This document shows, in pieces, positions 1 through 7,898 of a DNA stretch of 64,000 bases. A program made the position numbers and the translations under genes. The stretch comes from Bacteroidia bacterium (lineage in GTDB: Bacteria > Bacteroidota > Bacteroidia > J057 > JADKCL01): the NCBI GenBank assembly GCA_020635905.1, contig JACJYV010000001.1, forward strand, positions 496,001 through 560,000. The letters run 5' to 3'. Every line of letters starts with the position of its first letter. The first letter of the stretch is position 1. The notes below the pieces were generated by a model, which searched no databases, was not told where the DNA came from, and saw only the letters and a program-made list of their open reading frames with translations.

Positions 1-59
1 ACCCCTTTGCGCTCCCGATAGCTATCGGGATTGCGTTACCTTAACCCCCATAAGCCCCC

Positions 60-512
60 TCAGTTCACCGCAATCAAATGAATATTAAACACCAGCACCG
101 AATTGGCCGGAATGGTGCCCACATGATTGGAACCATAGCCCAGAGAGGAAGGCAGAATTAAAATCCCGCCGCCGCCGGCTTTGTAATGGGGCATGCCCAG
201 TTGCCAGCCGCGGATCAGGCCGGAAAGGGGAAATGTCAGGGGTTGACCGTTGTCGATGGAAGAATCAAACTTGGTGCCGTTGAGCAAAAATCCCTCATAA
301 TCCACCGTAATCTCGCTGCTCAGGCTGGGATTGGCTCCCGTACCCAGAGAATCCACCACATAATACAACCCTTCCTCCCCGGCCACTGCATCCAGACTGT
401 TTTCGCTGATGTAATCCTGGATCAGATCAGCATCAATCCTGTCCTGTTTTTTCTTGCAGGACACAAACAAAAGGGCAGGTACCAGCAGGAAGAGATATCC
501 GTATTTTTTCAT
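60..512 (-). CDS. FKBP-type peptidyl-prolyl isomerase lipoprotein
   Basis: This 150-residue protein should catalyse cis-trans isomerisation of prolyl bonds in exported proteins. An ATG at 512 gives a lipoprotein signal (MKKYGY, hydrophobic run, lipobox LFVSC with Cys19), which is better than the ATG 15 bases upstream. The FKBP domain spans about residues 65-150. Visible hallmarks are VDYEG (70-74), KFDSS (81-85), the LIRGW strand (99-103), LGYGS (124-128) and IPANSVLVF (134-142). It is probably anchored in a periplasm-facing membrane leaflet. It lies 54 bases after the AlkA-like gene and is likely the last gene of a three-gene minus-strand unit. The family assignment is firm; the substrate is unknown. 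Confidence 0.88.
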   Translation of the reverse strand: MKKYGYLFLLVPALLFVSCKKKQDRIDADLIQDYISENSLDAVAGEEGLYYVVDSLGTGANPSLSSEITVDYEGFLLNGTKFDSSIDNGQPLTFPLSGLIRGWQLGMPHYKAGGGGILILPSSLGYGSNHVGTIPANSVLVFNIHLIAVN

Positions 513-566
513 GGAGTGAAAATACAACGTTTATCCCTTTTGCAAAAGAAAAATCAGCCCCTCCGC

Positions 567-1181
567 TCAGACATGCAAACTCCGCCACAGGGCAATGCTG
601 GCCAGACTGCGGTAGGGAGCCCAGGCTTCGGCCCGGCGGGAAAATTCGGCCCGTTTGGCATCCGCAGGCATATCATAGTGCAGGATCATGGCGTTGCGCA
701 GGCCCAGGTCGTCGGGGGCAAACACATCCAGGCGCCCCAAACCCGAGATCAGCAACATCTGGGCCGTCCATTTCCCGATGCCTTTCAGGCTGGTGAGGGT
801 GCGGATCACCTCCTCATCCTCCGCAATCCGCAGGCCGTGAAATTTGTGGGGATTTTGCTGAAACTCTTCCGCCAGCGCGATCAGGTAGTGGTATTTTTGC
901 TTGCCAATCCCGAAGGAGCGAAATTCCTCCTGGGTCAGGCGCAGCAGCACTTCGGGCCGAACCTGGTTTTCGGTATAATGCCGCAGGCGGGCCTCCACCG
1001 TATCCGAGGCCTTGGTGGAGATCAACTGGCTGATGATGTTGACCACCAGACAATCAAACAGGTCTTCGGCGGGCCGGATCACAATCTCCCCGGCCAGGGG
1101 AATGAGACGGGCCATGACCGGGTCTTGCCGGGTCAGGTATTTCAGGCCCTTGCGCACTTCAGTTTGCAAATTCATTGCCAT
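567..1181 (-). CDS. DNA-3-methyladenine glycosylase II-like (AlkA, HhH-GPD)
   Basis: This 204-residue protein belongs to the HhH-GPD glycosylases that remove alkylated purines in base-excision repair. The helix-hairpin-helix is LKGIGKWTAQM (residues 132-142). It is followed by DVFAPDDLGL (152-161), whose Asp pair matches the catalytic Asp position of AlkA. The protein lacks the extra N-terminal domain of E. coli AlkA and is closer in size to the short AlkA forms of other bacteria. There is no FeS-cluster cysteine loop, which argues against endonuclease III or MutY. The start lies 12 bases after the stop of the methyltransferase gene, so cotranscription is likely. Confidence 0.85.
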   Translation of the reverse strand: MAMNLQTEVRKGLKYLTRQDPVMARLIPLAGEIVIRPAEDLFDCLVVNIISQLISTKASDTVEARLRHYTENQVRPEVLLRLTQEEFRSFGIGKQKYHYLIALAEEFQQNPHKFHGLRIAEDEEVIRTLTSLKGIGKWTAQMLLISGLGRLDVFAPDDLGLRNAMILHYDMPADAKRAEFSRRAEAWAPYRSLASIALWRSLHV

Positions 1182-1193
1182 CCCCGAAGATAA

Positions 1194-1901
1194 TCATTCC
1201 ATCCACGGATAAAAATCCCTTGTCAGCCGAATGTACTCCGGGGTGTACTCATTGGGGCCGCCCACCTGGATCACCAATTCCGATTCCCCGACCGCTTCCA
1301 CCTCCCGCAAAAACTCAACCAGCACCCGCAGGGTGGCATTTTCGGCCCGGCCCCTCACCCGGCAGATCCGACCCGGATACCAGCCGCGGGCCCTAAACAG
1401 TTTTTCCCATTTTTCCAGTTGGTCGCAGGGCAGCACCAGCCCGATCAGCCCGCCGGGAGCGGCAAAATAGTCCATGGCGGCCACCCAGTCGGCCTGCTTC
1501 TGGTCGCTCCCGGTGCGCCACAGGTCACGGGCCGGATTTTGCGAAGGCAAATGACCAAAGAAAAAAGGGGGATTGGAGACCAGCAGGTCAAATTTCCCCT
1601 TCCAGTCCTCCTTCGGGTGACGCAGGTCGCCCGCGACGATTTCGATGCGGTCCTGCCAGGGCGAGGCCGCGGCATTTTCGCGGGCTTCGGCCACCGCATC
1701 GGCCTGGATTTCCAGGGCCCACACCCGGGCCTGCAGACTCCGCTGAGCCATCATGAGCGCGATCACCCCCGTGCCCGTACCCAGATCCAGCACCGACCTG
1801 CTCTGCCCCACCCTCACCCAGGCCCCCAGCAAGACCCCGTCCGTACCCACCCGGGCCGGACTTTTTTCCTGCCGGATGGCGAAGTGCCGAAAGTGGAATA
1901 T
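1194..1901 (-). CDS. trmN6: tRNA1(Val) adenine-37 N6-methyltransferase-like (YfiC family)
   Basis: This is an SAM-dependent methyltransferase expected to modify A37 of tRNA-Val. The family signature VGTDGVLLGAW lies near the N-terminus. It is followed by the SAM loop DLGTGTGVIALMMAQ and the N6-adenine catalytic motif NPPFF. The first canonical in-frame start is the GTG at 1850, but that would remove the conserved segment FHFRHFAIRQEKSPAR, which is readable directly upstream. The codon at the expected Met position (1901-1899) is ATA, so the start is either ATA or unclear. The product is about 235 residues from there. It is the first gene of a probable unit with the glycosylase and FKBP genes. 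Confidence 0.8.
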   Translation of the reverse strand: MFHFRHFAIRQEKSPARVGTDGVLLGAWVRVGQSRSVLDLGTGTGVIALMMAQRSLQARVWALEIQADAVAEARENAAASPWQDRIEIVAGDLRHPKEDWKGKFDLLVSNPPFFFGHLPSQNPARDLWRTGSDQKQADWVAAMDYFAAPGGLIGLVLPCDQLEKWEKLFRARGWYPGRICRVRGRAENATLRVLVEFLREVEAVGESELVIQVGGPNEYTPEYIRLTRDFYPWME

Positions 1902-2203
1902 GGAGGAGCGGTCAGCCAGGGGTATTTGCGTTGCAGGTTGAAGGGTTAAGATAGCAAAACGGTGGGAAATGGGGGGAAGGGATTTTTTGGGGGGACTTCG
2001 GAAGGGGTGTTTTTGAGAGGTAATAAAAAGCTGGGGGGATTTTGTAAATTGGGGGTAGGATTCAGGAATAAGGGAAATAGCGGCAATGCACTTTAGGTTC
2101 TATAATGTGTAATGCTGTTATTGGTACGTTGTCGGAAATGGGAAATGAACAAATTAATCTGGATAGTTGAGAGTGCTCAAAAGACAAAAAGAATTAACTT
2201 TGA
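1902..2203. other. Intergenic region between divergent genes
   Basis: No gene was found here. The segment changes from the G-rich flank of the tRNA methyltransferase gene to AT-rich DNA before the DNA methyltransferase. A short inverted repeat TTGAGAGTGCTCAA (2167-2180) and a TAACTTTG box (2195-2202) lie just before the methyltransferase start. The box is too close to the ATG for an ordinary leader, so it would imply a leaderless message or not be a promoter. Confidence 0.5.
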
Positions 2204-2206
2204 GTG

Positions 2207-4531
2207 ATGAGAAATTTGTCAGACAAAAATAGTTGGAAAGCTAGTTTTGGCCTTTTGCCAATACATTTGAACCCTTTAAATCAGGAAGCGAAATATTTGA
2301 TGTTAAATGGAGGATACGGCGATTTTTGTCTCCAAACCTCCAATGAGGAAAGTAACTCAATTGAGTATTTTTCAGATGCCTGGTCAACCAACACAAAAAA
2401 CTACGTCTATGTCGGCGAAGAAAAAGTAAAAATATTTAACTGGCTTTCAACAAATCCCGAAATAGTAAATAAGGAAAGTATTGAGAGTAATTTTGGGAAG
2501 TTCTACCGCTACTTGCTTTCCAAAAGTTATCGAACTGAAAAGGATGTGATTCCATTTATTATTGACCTGTTTCGACAGATTAGGAATATTACTTTGGAAA
2601 GAAGGGAGCCATCCGAAGCCTTAAGTTTGCTGTTTCGGCTTTTAATTAGTCTTGAGGAAGATTCCTTAGAGGTTGATATGGAAAAATGGAATATTTCTGA
2701 TTGCCAAGTACCTCACCAGTTTGATTTTTTTGCAGAGAAACTCAAGCAAAGTGTTATGTCGATCCAGCCAAAATTGGATTTGATTTTGAGGCATACTTCT
2801 GGAGTCCTTTTTCAGGAAGCTCATAAAGAAGTCCTTTACTTTAATCCCCAAAGAGATCTATTCGGCAATGTCTCAAGTGAAATCGCTACTAAAAAAGGGC
2901 AATACACAAGCATCCATTATACTCCTCAGTTTCTTGCCAGAAGTATCGTCGAAAACAGTATTAAAAATCTTAACCTTGATAAACCAGAATTAAAAGTTTT
3001 TGATCCAGCCTGTGGTTCATCTGAGTTTTTAATCGAAGCATTAAAACAATTAAAAGAGAAGCAATATCAGGGACGGATTTCAATCATTGGCTGGGATACG
3101 TCTGAAAGTGCGATTAACTCTTCCAAGTTCCTTTTGCAATATGAAAAAAGGACTCAATGGGGAAACGGCCAAATGGATTTTACCATTGAGGTTGTTGAAG
3201 ATTCTTTAACGAAAGAGTGGGATGATAATTATGATTTGATTCTAATGAATCCCCCATTCGTCTCTTGGGAGTTATTGAAGGATAAAAACGCCAAAGAAGC
3301 TGTTAGATCTGGATTAGGAGAGGCTTTTAAGCGGGGAAAGCCAAACCAAGCAAGTGCATTTTTCTTCAAATCAATCCTTGCATTGGGAACAAACGGGGTT
3401 ATTGGTTGCGTTCTCCCTTCATCAATTTTTACCTACGATTCGTATAAGCCTCTTAGAGATTCTGTCCAGGAAATAATTTCAATTAAACTAGCTGGAAAAC
3501 TAGGAAATTTCGTCTTTGAAGATGCGCTTACAGACGTTAGTTTTTTTATTGGAAAAAAGCCACCGAGCAACTTCCCCCCACAACTACTTTGGACAAAGAA
3601 TGAAAAGGGAGTTGTCCAAGAAGCGTTGAGAGATTTACGAAAAATGGAGGCTGCAAACCTGCAAACGATTGATGAAAAAAAACATAGTATATATACTCCA
3701 ACTTTTCATCCTGTAGTTGCAGAAAGCTGGAAAATCATTTCCCTACGTGAGAATAGCTTTCTTAAGGATATAAGGCGATTTGAAGTAGATGGAAAACTGT
3801 CTAGAATTTCCGAAATCTTTTCGGTGAAACAGGGGATCAGGCAAGGAAAAAGAGGAGTCTTTAAAATCTCACTTTCCGAGTTCGACGAAATCCCTCAAGA
3901 AGAAAAATACTTGTTTCGCCCTGTGGTTGACAATGACGCCATAAAAAGTGGGAAACTTTTTAGGAAAAACTACATTTGGTACCCATACAAAAGAGGTGGG
4001 GCGATTTTCACCAATGAAGAAGAGATTGATCAAGTAGCTTTTTTTAGAGATAGAATAAAACCTCTGGAAGAACAGCTGAAAGCGAGGAAAGGAATTAATG
4101 AATGGTGGGGGCATACCCGACCTAGAAATTGGCAGTTTCAAAGGGAGGTTAAGTTAGTTTCAACTGAATTTGGGAAATCTGATTCCTTTGCCTTTGACAA
4201 AGATGGAGACTTTGTTGTTGAAAGAGGGAACGCTTGGATTCCTAAAAGGGGCTTCAATCTTGAAGATTACTATTTCTATCTTTCGGTGTTCTCAAGCAGA
4301 TTGTTTGATACTCTGTTGTCTATTTTCTCAAAGGCAATTCTATCAGGCTGGTATTTAGGAAAGGAAAACACACAGAATATTCCCATTCCCAATGTCCATT
4401 CTCCAGAATTCAGAGAATCACCCTCATACAAAAAACTTGTTGACCTAGGGAAAGACCTAGAAAAAGGTAATTCGTTCGTTAAACCAGTAATTGATGAAAT
4501 CTTAACAAAATACTACTATCCTGAATTATAA
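2207..4531 (+). CDS. N6-adenine DNA methyltransferase (Eco57I/TaqI-like, with specificity domain)
   Basis: This 774-residue protein is predicted to methylate adenine in a defined DNA site. The methyltransferase core shows motif X HYTPQFLA (about 238-245), motif I FDPACGS (266-272) and catalytic motif IV NPPF (349-352). The C-terminal third, from about residue 540 (KQGIRQGKRGVF), resembles a TaqI-like target-recognition domain. Residues 1-200 match nothing I know, and I see no clear PD-(D/E)xK nuclease motif. It may therefore be a methylase without its own nuclease. An ATG at 2207 follows a GTG at 2204. The unknown downstream gene starts 8 bases after the stop and is probably cotranscribed. 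The AT-rich codon use differs from the flanking housekeeping genes, which suggests transfer. Confidence 0.85.
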   Translation: MRNLSDKNSWKASFGLLPIHLNPLNQEAKYLMLNGGYGDFCLQTSNEESNSIEYFSDAWSTNTKNYVYVGEEKVKIFNWLSTNPEIVNKESIESNFGKFYRYLLSKSYRTEKDVIPFIIDLFRQIRNITLERREPSEALSLLFRLLISLEEDSLEVDMEKWNISDCQVPHQFDFFAEKLKQSVMSIQPKLDLILRHTSGVLFQEAHKEVLYFNPQRDLFGNVSSEIATKKGQYTSIHYTPQFLARSIVENSIKNLNLDKPELKVFDPACGSSEFLIEALKQLKEKQYQGRISIIGWDTSESAINSSKFLLQYEKRTQWGNGQMDFTIEVVEDSLTKEWDDNYDLILMNPPFVSWELLKDKNAKEAVRSGLGEAFKRGKPNQASAFFFKSILALGTNGVIGCVLPSSIFTYDSYKPLRDSVQEIISIKLAGKLGNFVFEDALTDVSFFIGKKPPSNFPPQLLWTKNEKGVVQEALRDLRKMEAANLQTIDEKKHSIYTPTFHPVVAESWKIISLRENSFLKDIRRFEVDGKLSRISEIFSVKQGIRQGKRGVFKISLSEFDEIPQEEKYLFRPVVDNDAIKSGKLFRKNYIWYPYKRGGAIFTNEEEIDQVAFFRDRIKPLEEQLKARKGINEWWGHTRPRNWQFQREVKLVSTEFGKSDSFAFDKDGDFVVERGNAWIPKRGFNLEDYYFYLSVFSSRLFDTLLSIFSKAILSGWYLGKENTQNIPIPNVHSPEFRESPSYKKLVDLGKDLEKGNSFVKPVIDEILTKYYYPEL

Positions 4532-4539
4532 TTGGGATT

Positions 4540-5142
4540 ATGATTGATTTTGAAGAATTGATTAAATCAATAAATAAAAATTGCAAGAACATTTTTGGTT
4601 CTTCTGATTTTTACTTGCAGCTTTCCAAGGCAAGAACCTTTAGAATATCTGGTTCCCCTATGTCTATTGCTGTTAATAGACATAATAATGACGCAGCTAG
4701 TGTGAATGTCTTGCATTGGTTTGATGATTTCTGGATTTTTATTGAAATAAAATCATTCCCACCAAATACTCATATTTCGATTTCCATTTTTCAGGGAAAG
4801 GCAACTGATGAAGTAAAAGGCCAATTACTTAGAGCTGAATGGGATGATTTTAATAATCCTGAGGAAGAACACCCACAACCACATTGGCATATAACCACAG
4901 ATTTTGCCATAGAAGAAACTTTCCGAGAGTTCTCAGAAGATTTGGATGATGGGCAATCATTTGAAACTTTTGAGGCAGCAAAAACGGAAATAATAAATGT
5001 TAAGAATATGCATTTTGCCATGGTAGGTAATTGGCAAGATTCAAAAGGACATGTCCATCCGATAAATGATGAGGAAAAAATTTTGAAATGGTTTCAGGGT
5101 GTTCTTCTCCATTTGAGGACTCAACTACAGTATGTAAAATAG
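4540..5142 (+). CDS. Unknown protein paired with the DNA methyltransferase
   Basis: I do not recognise this 200-residue soluble protein. It has no signal peptide or membrane segment. Its most striking feature is the His-rich run HPQPHWHI (111-118), preceded by LRAEWDDF (97-104); the three His could bind a metal. The N-terminal 80 residues look like alternating beta strands. The start is 8 bases after the methyltransferase stop, and codon use is equally AT-rich. It may work with the methyltransferase as a nuclease, modifier or control protein, but that is inference from position only. The next gene lies past an attC-like hairpin, so the operon may end here. Confidence 0.7.
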   Translation: MIDFEELIKSINKNCKNIFGSSDFYLQLSKARTFRISGSPMSIAVNRHNNDAASVNVLHWFDDFWIFIEIKSFPPNTHISISIFQGKATDEVKGQLLRAEWDDFNNPEEEHPQPHWHITTDFAIEETFREFSEDLDDGQSFETFEAAKTEIINVKNMHFAMVGNWQDSKGHVHPINDEEKILKWFQGVLLHLRTQLQYVK

Positions 5143-5149
5143 AAAGTTC

Positions 5150-5214
5150 CCACAACACAGGGGGTAGCCTAGATGCTCGCTGCGCTCGCACCCCGGCTAC
5201 ACGTATCGTTATGC
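5150..5214 (+). other. attC-like recombination site (integron-type)
   Basis: The segment has the layout of an integron attC. There is an outer box CACAAC (5151-5156), a 7-base spacer, an inner box GTAGCC (5164-5169) and a 25-base centre. These are followed by the inner box GGCTAC (5195-5200), another 7-base spacer and an outer box GTTATGC (5208-5214). The inner boxes pair perfectly; the outer boxes pair at 5 of 6 positions. The next gene starts 11 bases after the right box, as is typical of gene cassettes. GTTATGC deviates by one base from the GTTRRRY consensus. No integrase and no second such site were seen, so a chance hairpin or terminator is possible. Confidence 0.45.
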
Positions 5215-5225
5215 GATAAAAAATA

Positions 5226-6026
5226 ATGCTAATTGACCGAATCAAAGAACTTGAGGGAAAATTGGACCAGGATAGGTTTCGAACAATCCTGGAGTGGCTT
5301 CAACAGGAAGGAATTAAGTTTGAAGTAAAAGAAAATCAAACAGGAAAGAATATTCAGATCCCATCAACGAAAGATATCAAAATAGGGTTGGGATCGCATT
5401 ATGATACATTTTTCACCACCCCAGGCGCGAATGACAATGGCTCAGCAGTTGTTGTCTGTGTTGAAATCGCCAAACGCCTCAAACAATTTCCCCTGAATAA
5501 ACTTGGGGTTGAAATTTTCATTTTTGACGAAGAGGAAAAGGGGCTGATTGGTTCCAGAGAATATCTTTCCGAATTCGGAGTAAAAGGGATAATTGGATTC
5601 CTGAATATGGAAATGGTGGGATATGGAAATCGGTTTGCGTTATGGCCTTTGAAAAAAGAATCCAATGGACGCATTCTGGAAGCGTTCGAGAAAATGGCTT
5701 CAGAATCAGGAATCAATACCAATCGGGTCGATCAAATTGTAATGAATCGGGCTGATCACGAAAGCTTCAGAAAACGAGGAGTATTGGACAGCTTCACAGT
5801 AACTTGTGTGACAGACAAGGATATGGAAGTTGCGGAACATTATTACAAGGCCGTAGAATTTGAGGTGGATCAGAAAACGTTAAATGAAATAATAATGACC
5901 GCGCCGATTTTTGACCATTATCATCAACCAACAGATCTGGCAATTAAACTGTCGGAAAAGACTTTACAGATGACATTGGAAACGGTTTGGAGGACACTCA
6001 TTGAGATTGATGATAAAATCGCTTAA
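5226..6026 (+). CDS. M28-family zinc aminopeptidase-like protein
   Basis: This 266-residue protein carries the M28 metallopeptidase core. Ligand positions are visible as SHYDT (His58, Asp60), GANDNGS (Asp70), EEEKGLIGS (Glu pair at 103-104), NMEMVG (Glu129) and DHYHQPTD (His231/His233). RADHESF (176-182) matches the family's conserved DH-x-x-F segment. Most M28 relatives are exported, but this one has no signal peptide, so a cytoplasmic role is likely. It starts 11 bases after an attC-like hairpin and ends shortly before a terminator, so it may be a self-contained mobile cassette. The peptide substrate is unknown. Confidence 0.85.
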   Translation: MLIDRIKELEGKLDQDRFRTILEWLQQEGIKFEVKENQTGKNIQIPSTKDIKIGLGSHYDTFFTTPGANDNGSAVVVCVEIAKRLKQFPLNKLGVEIFIFDEEEKGLIGSREYLSEFGVKGIIGFLNMEMVGYGNRFALWPLKKESNGRILEAFEKMASESGINTNRVDQIVMNRADHESFRKRGVLDSFTVTCVTDKDMEVAEHYYKAVEFEVDQKTLNEIIMTAPIFDHYHQPTDLAIKLSEKTLQMTLETVWRTLIEIDDKIA

Positions 6027-6030
6027 TGCA

Positions 6031-6059
6031 AAAGGCCCCCCCGTTTCCGGGAGGCCTCA
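6031..6059 (-). terminator. Hairpin terminator, possibly bidirectional
   Basis: AGGCC (6033-6037) pairs with GGCCT (6053-6057) around a GC-rich, imperfectly paired stem with a short loop. On the minus strand the hairpin is followed by a TTTT run, as expected for the end of the small gene at 6088-6408. On the plus strand it lies just after the M28 gene. Confidence 0.5.
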
Positions 6060-6087
6060 CGCCAAAACTCACCATCAGCCGGCGAAC

Positions 6088-6408
6088 TCAAACCGCAGGG
6101 GTGCCGTTATTGTCACCACCGTCGGTCAGGTCCTCTTCGGTGTCCTCGTCTTTCTTTTTGCCGGGGCCCGGAAAAAGCTTGCTCAGGTCATCGAAGATGG
6201 TGTCCGTGCCGGGTACATCATTCTCACGTGCCTCACCCACATTGCGGTAAAAGGCCCGTGAATACCCGAAGGACTGCGCACCCACGACAAAGCAGGTATC
6301 CTCAATCTGCCCGGTCTCAGCTCGGAATGGTATGAGCCAGACTTCCACAAAGTCATCGTGCAATACAAACTCATATCTGTCAAGGGGTAGATTGATGGAT
6401 GGAGTGTC
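6088..6408 (-). pseudogene. Small acidic protein, 5' end lost or start unclear
   Basis: The minus strand reads a coherent, acidic protein of about 105 residues. It runs through DRYEFVLHDDFVEVWL, TCFVVGAQSFGYSRAFYR and DTIFDDLSKLFPGPGKKK to a Glu/Asp-rich tail. The frame is blocked by a TAG at 6409-6411. The first standard start inside it is TTG at 6363, which would drop the first readable residues. A GC-rich terminator follows the stop, which supports a real gene. I do not recognise the family. It could be a complete small gene with a poor start or a 5'-truncated remnant. It lies next to the 22-bp array and other decayed coding sequence. Confidence 0.4.
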
Positions 6409-6680
6409 CTATATCTGCAGGATTGCCCTGGTATGGTTGAGGGAAATCCTTACACCCTCTCCGGGACCATTTTGGTAGTCCTGCTATTGCTCTTTAGGTT
6501 TTGGAAGGCTGTTTAATCCTGTCGGCTAAGATGCCTGAAATTCTGTAAGGCTTACTATCATCCTCGTTCGGTTGAGCTCCCTGGTTTATGTCACCTACCC
6601 TCCAAAAAATCGAAACTTATCTCCAGACTCCCCGCCAAAAACGGCCCTGGTTGGCTCAGAAAGTCCAAACAAAGGTTGGG
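6409..6680. other. Intergenic, no gene seen
   Basis: I find no convincing reading frame, RNA gene or strong hairpin in this stretch. It leads directly into the 22-bp tandem array and is probably decayed sequence. Confidence 0.4.
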
Positions 6681-7262
6681 GGTACCCCTGAACTAGGTTG
6701 AGGGTACCCCTGTACTAAGTTGGAGGTAGCTCTGAGCTAAGTTGGAGGTAGCTCTGAGCTACCCCTGAGGTAGTTCTGAGATACCCTGAGGGTAGCTCTT
6801 TACTGCCCTGAGGGTAGCTACGTACTGCCCTGAGGGTAGCTCTTTACTGCCCTGAGGGTAGCTACGTACTGCCCTGGAGGTAGCTCTTTACTACCCTGAG
6901 GGTAGCTCCGTACTACCCTGAGGGTAGCTCTTTACTACCCTGAGGGTAGCTCTTTACTACCCTGAGGGTAGCTCCGTACTGCCCTGAGGGTAGCTCTTTA
7001 CTACCCTGAGGGTAGCTCCGTACTGCCCTGAGAGTAGCTCTTTACTGCCCTGAGGGTAGCTCCGTACTACCCTGAGGGTAGCTCCGTACTGCCCTGAGGG
7101 TAGCTCCGTACTACCCTGAACTTACCTCCGTACTACCCTGAACTTACCTCCGTACTACCCTGAACCTACCTCCGTACTACCCTGAACCTACCCCCGGACT
7201 ACCCTAAGGGTAGCTCCGTACTACCTTAAGGGTAGCTCAGAGGTACCCTGAGGGTACCTTTT
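6681..7262. repeat. 22-bp tandem repeat array, 26 units in exact phase
   Basis: Starting at 6681, a new unit begins every 22 bases up to 7252, giving 26 full units and a partial one. A typical unit reads GGTAGCTCTTTACTGCCCTGAG, with alternating CTTTAC and CCGTAC variants in the middle. The first five units and the last six differ from the core type. Across unit junctions TACCCTGAGGGTA forms a perfect odd palindrome. The array ends in GGTACCCTGAGGGTACC plus TTTTT, which resembles a terminator. A 22-base period cannot hold one protein repeat frame, and no spacers separate the units. It is therefore a minisatellite and not a CRISPR. Confidence 0.9.
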
Positions 7263-7389
7263 TGGTTCCCGCACGCAACTTTGCGACATGACCTGTATGA
7301 GGGGCAATTTCGAATAGATCAGCATTGCAAACCGACATGCAAAATATTATTTTTTCGTGAAAATACACAGAATTCTGCTGCACCCCCTT

Positions 7390-7762
7390 TTACAAAGTGT
7401 CACAAATGGGGTTACAAGGTCCCAAACCTGAGGTTGCTCCAATCGCCCCGGTTTCCTTTTCAATGAACTCGCTTTCCGTCCAGACCCCAAACAAAGTTTA
7501 CTGCACTTCCACCTTAACAAAAATCCCCGTTGGGGTATTGTTCTTGTTCCTCCGGGCACATACAGGGGTGAAGAAGTTCGACAAAACGCAGATTGGCCCG
7601 GTGGCTGGCCGGTTCCTGAATGTACTGCTCAAAATACACATAAACCAGGATACATGTTTCATCAAACTGAATAACCTTTTTGGCCGGGGATAGCCATACC
7701 CGAAACCAGAGGCGAGGGTGACCTGAGGGTTGGAGGAAATCCGGGAAAACCCTGGTCAGGGA
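7390..7762 (-). pseudogene. Decayed coding sequence, frameshifted
   Basis: The minus strand shows protein-like sequence without a valid start. From 7762 to 7514 one frame reads through VFPDFLQPSGHPRLWFRVWL, KKVIQFDETCILVYVYFEQY and RANLRFVELLHPCMCPEEQE to a TAA. A second frame entered just before that stop gives TGIFVKVEVQ and a stop. It then continues as a 34-residue frame (7494-7390, TTG start) ending ATSGLGPCNPICDTL. A single -1 shift near 7525 would join the first two parts. I do not recognise the protein. It is most likely a remnant of one or two genes broken near the tandem array. Confidence 0.35.
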
Positions 7763-7898
7763 TCAGAACTCTCCACGCATGAAACGGGAATATTTTGTAT
7801 CTTCAGGCAAAAGCCTGCAAATTGATCTTAATGTACATCAGTTAAATGCTGTCCTAACCTGTATTTTTCAGTGGAAAAACACGATTTTGGCTGAAGCC

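Noticed and set aside
2041..2203. Second attC site upstream of the methyltransferase
   Set aside because: CGTTGTCGG resembles a right outer box, but no matching left box or inner pair was found within 150 bases.
6681..7262. CRISPR array
   Set aside because: The repeats are directly joined without spacers, the unit is only 22 bases, and no cas gene is nearby.
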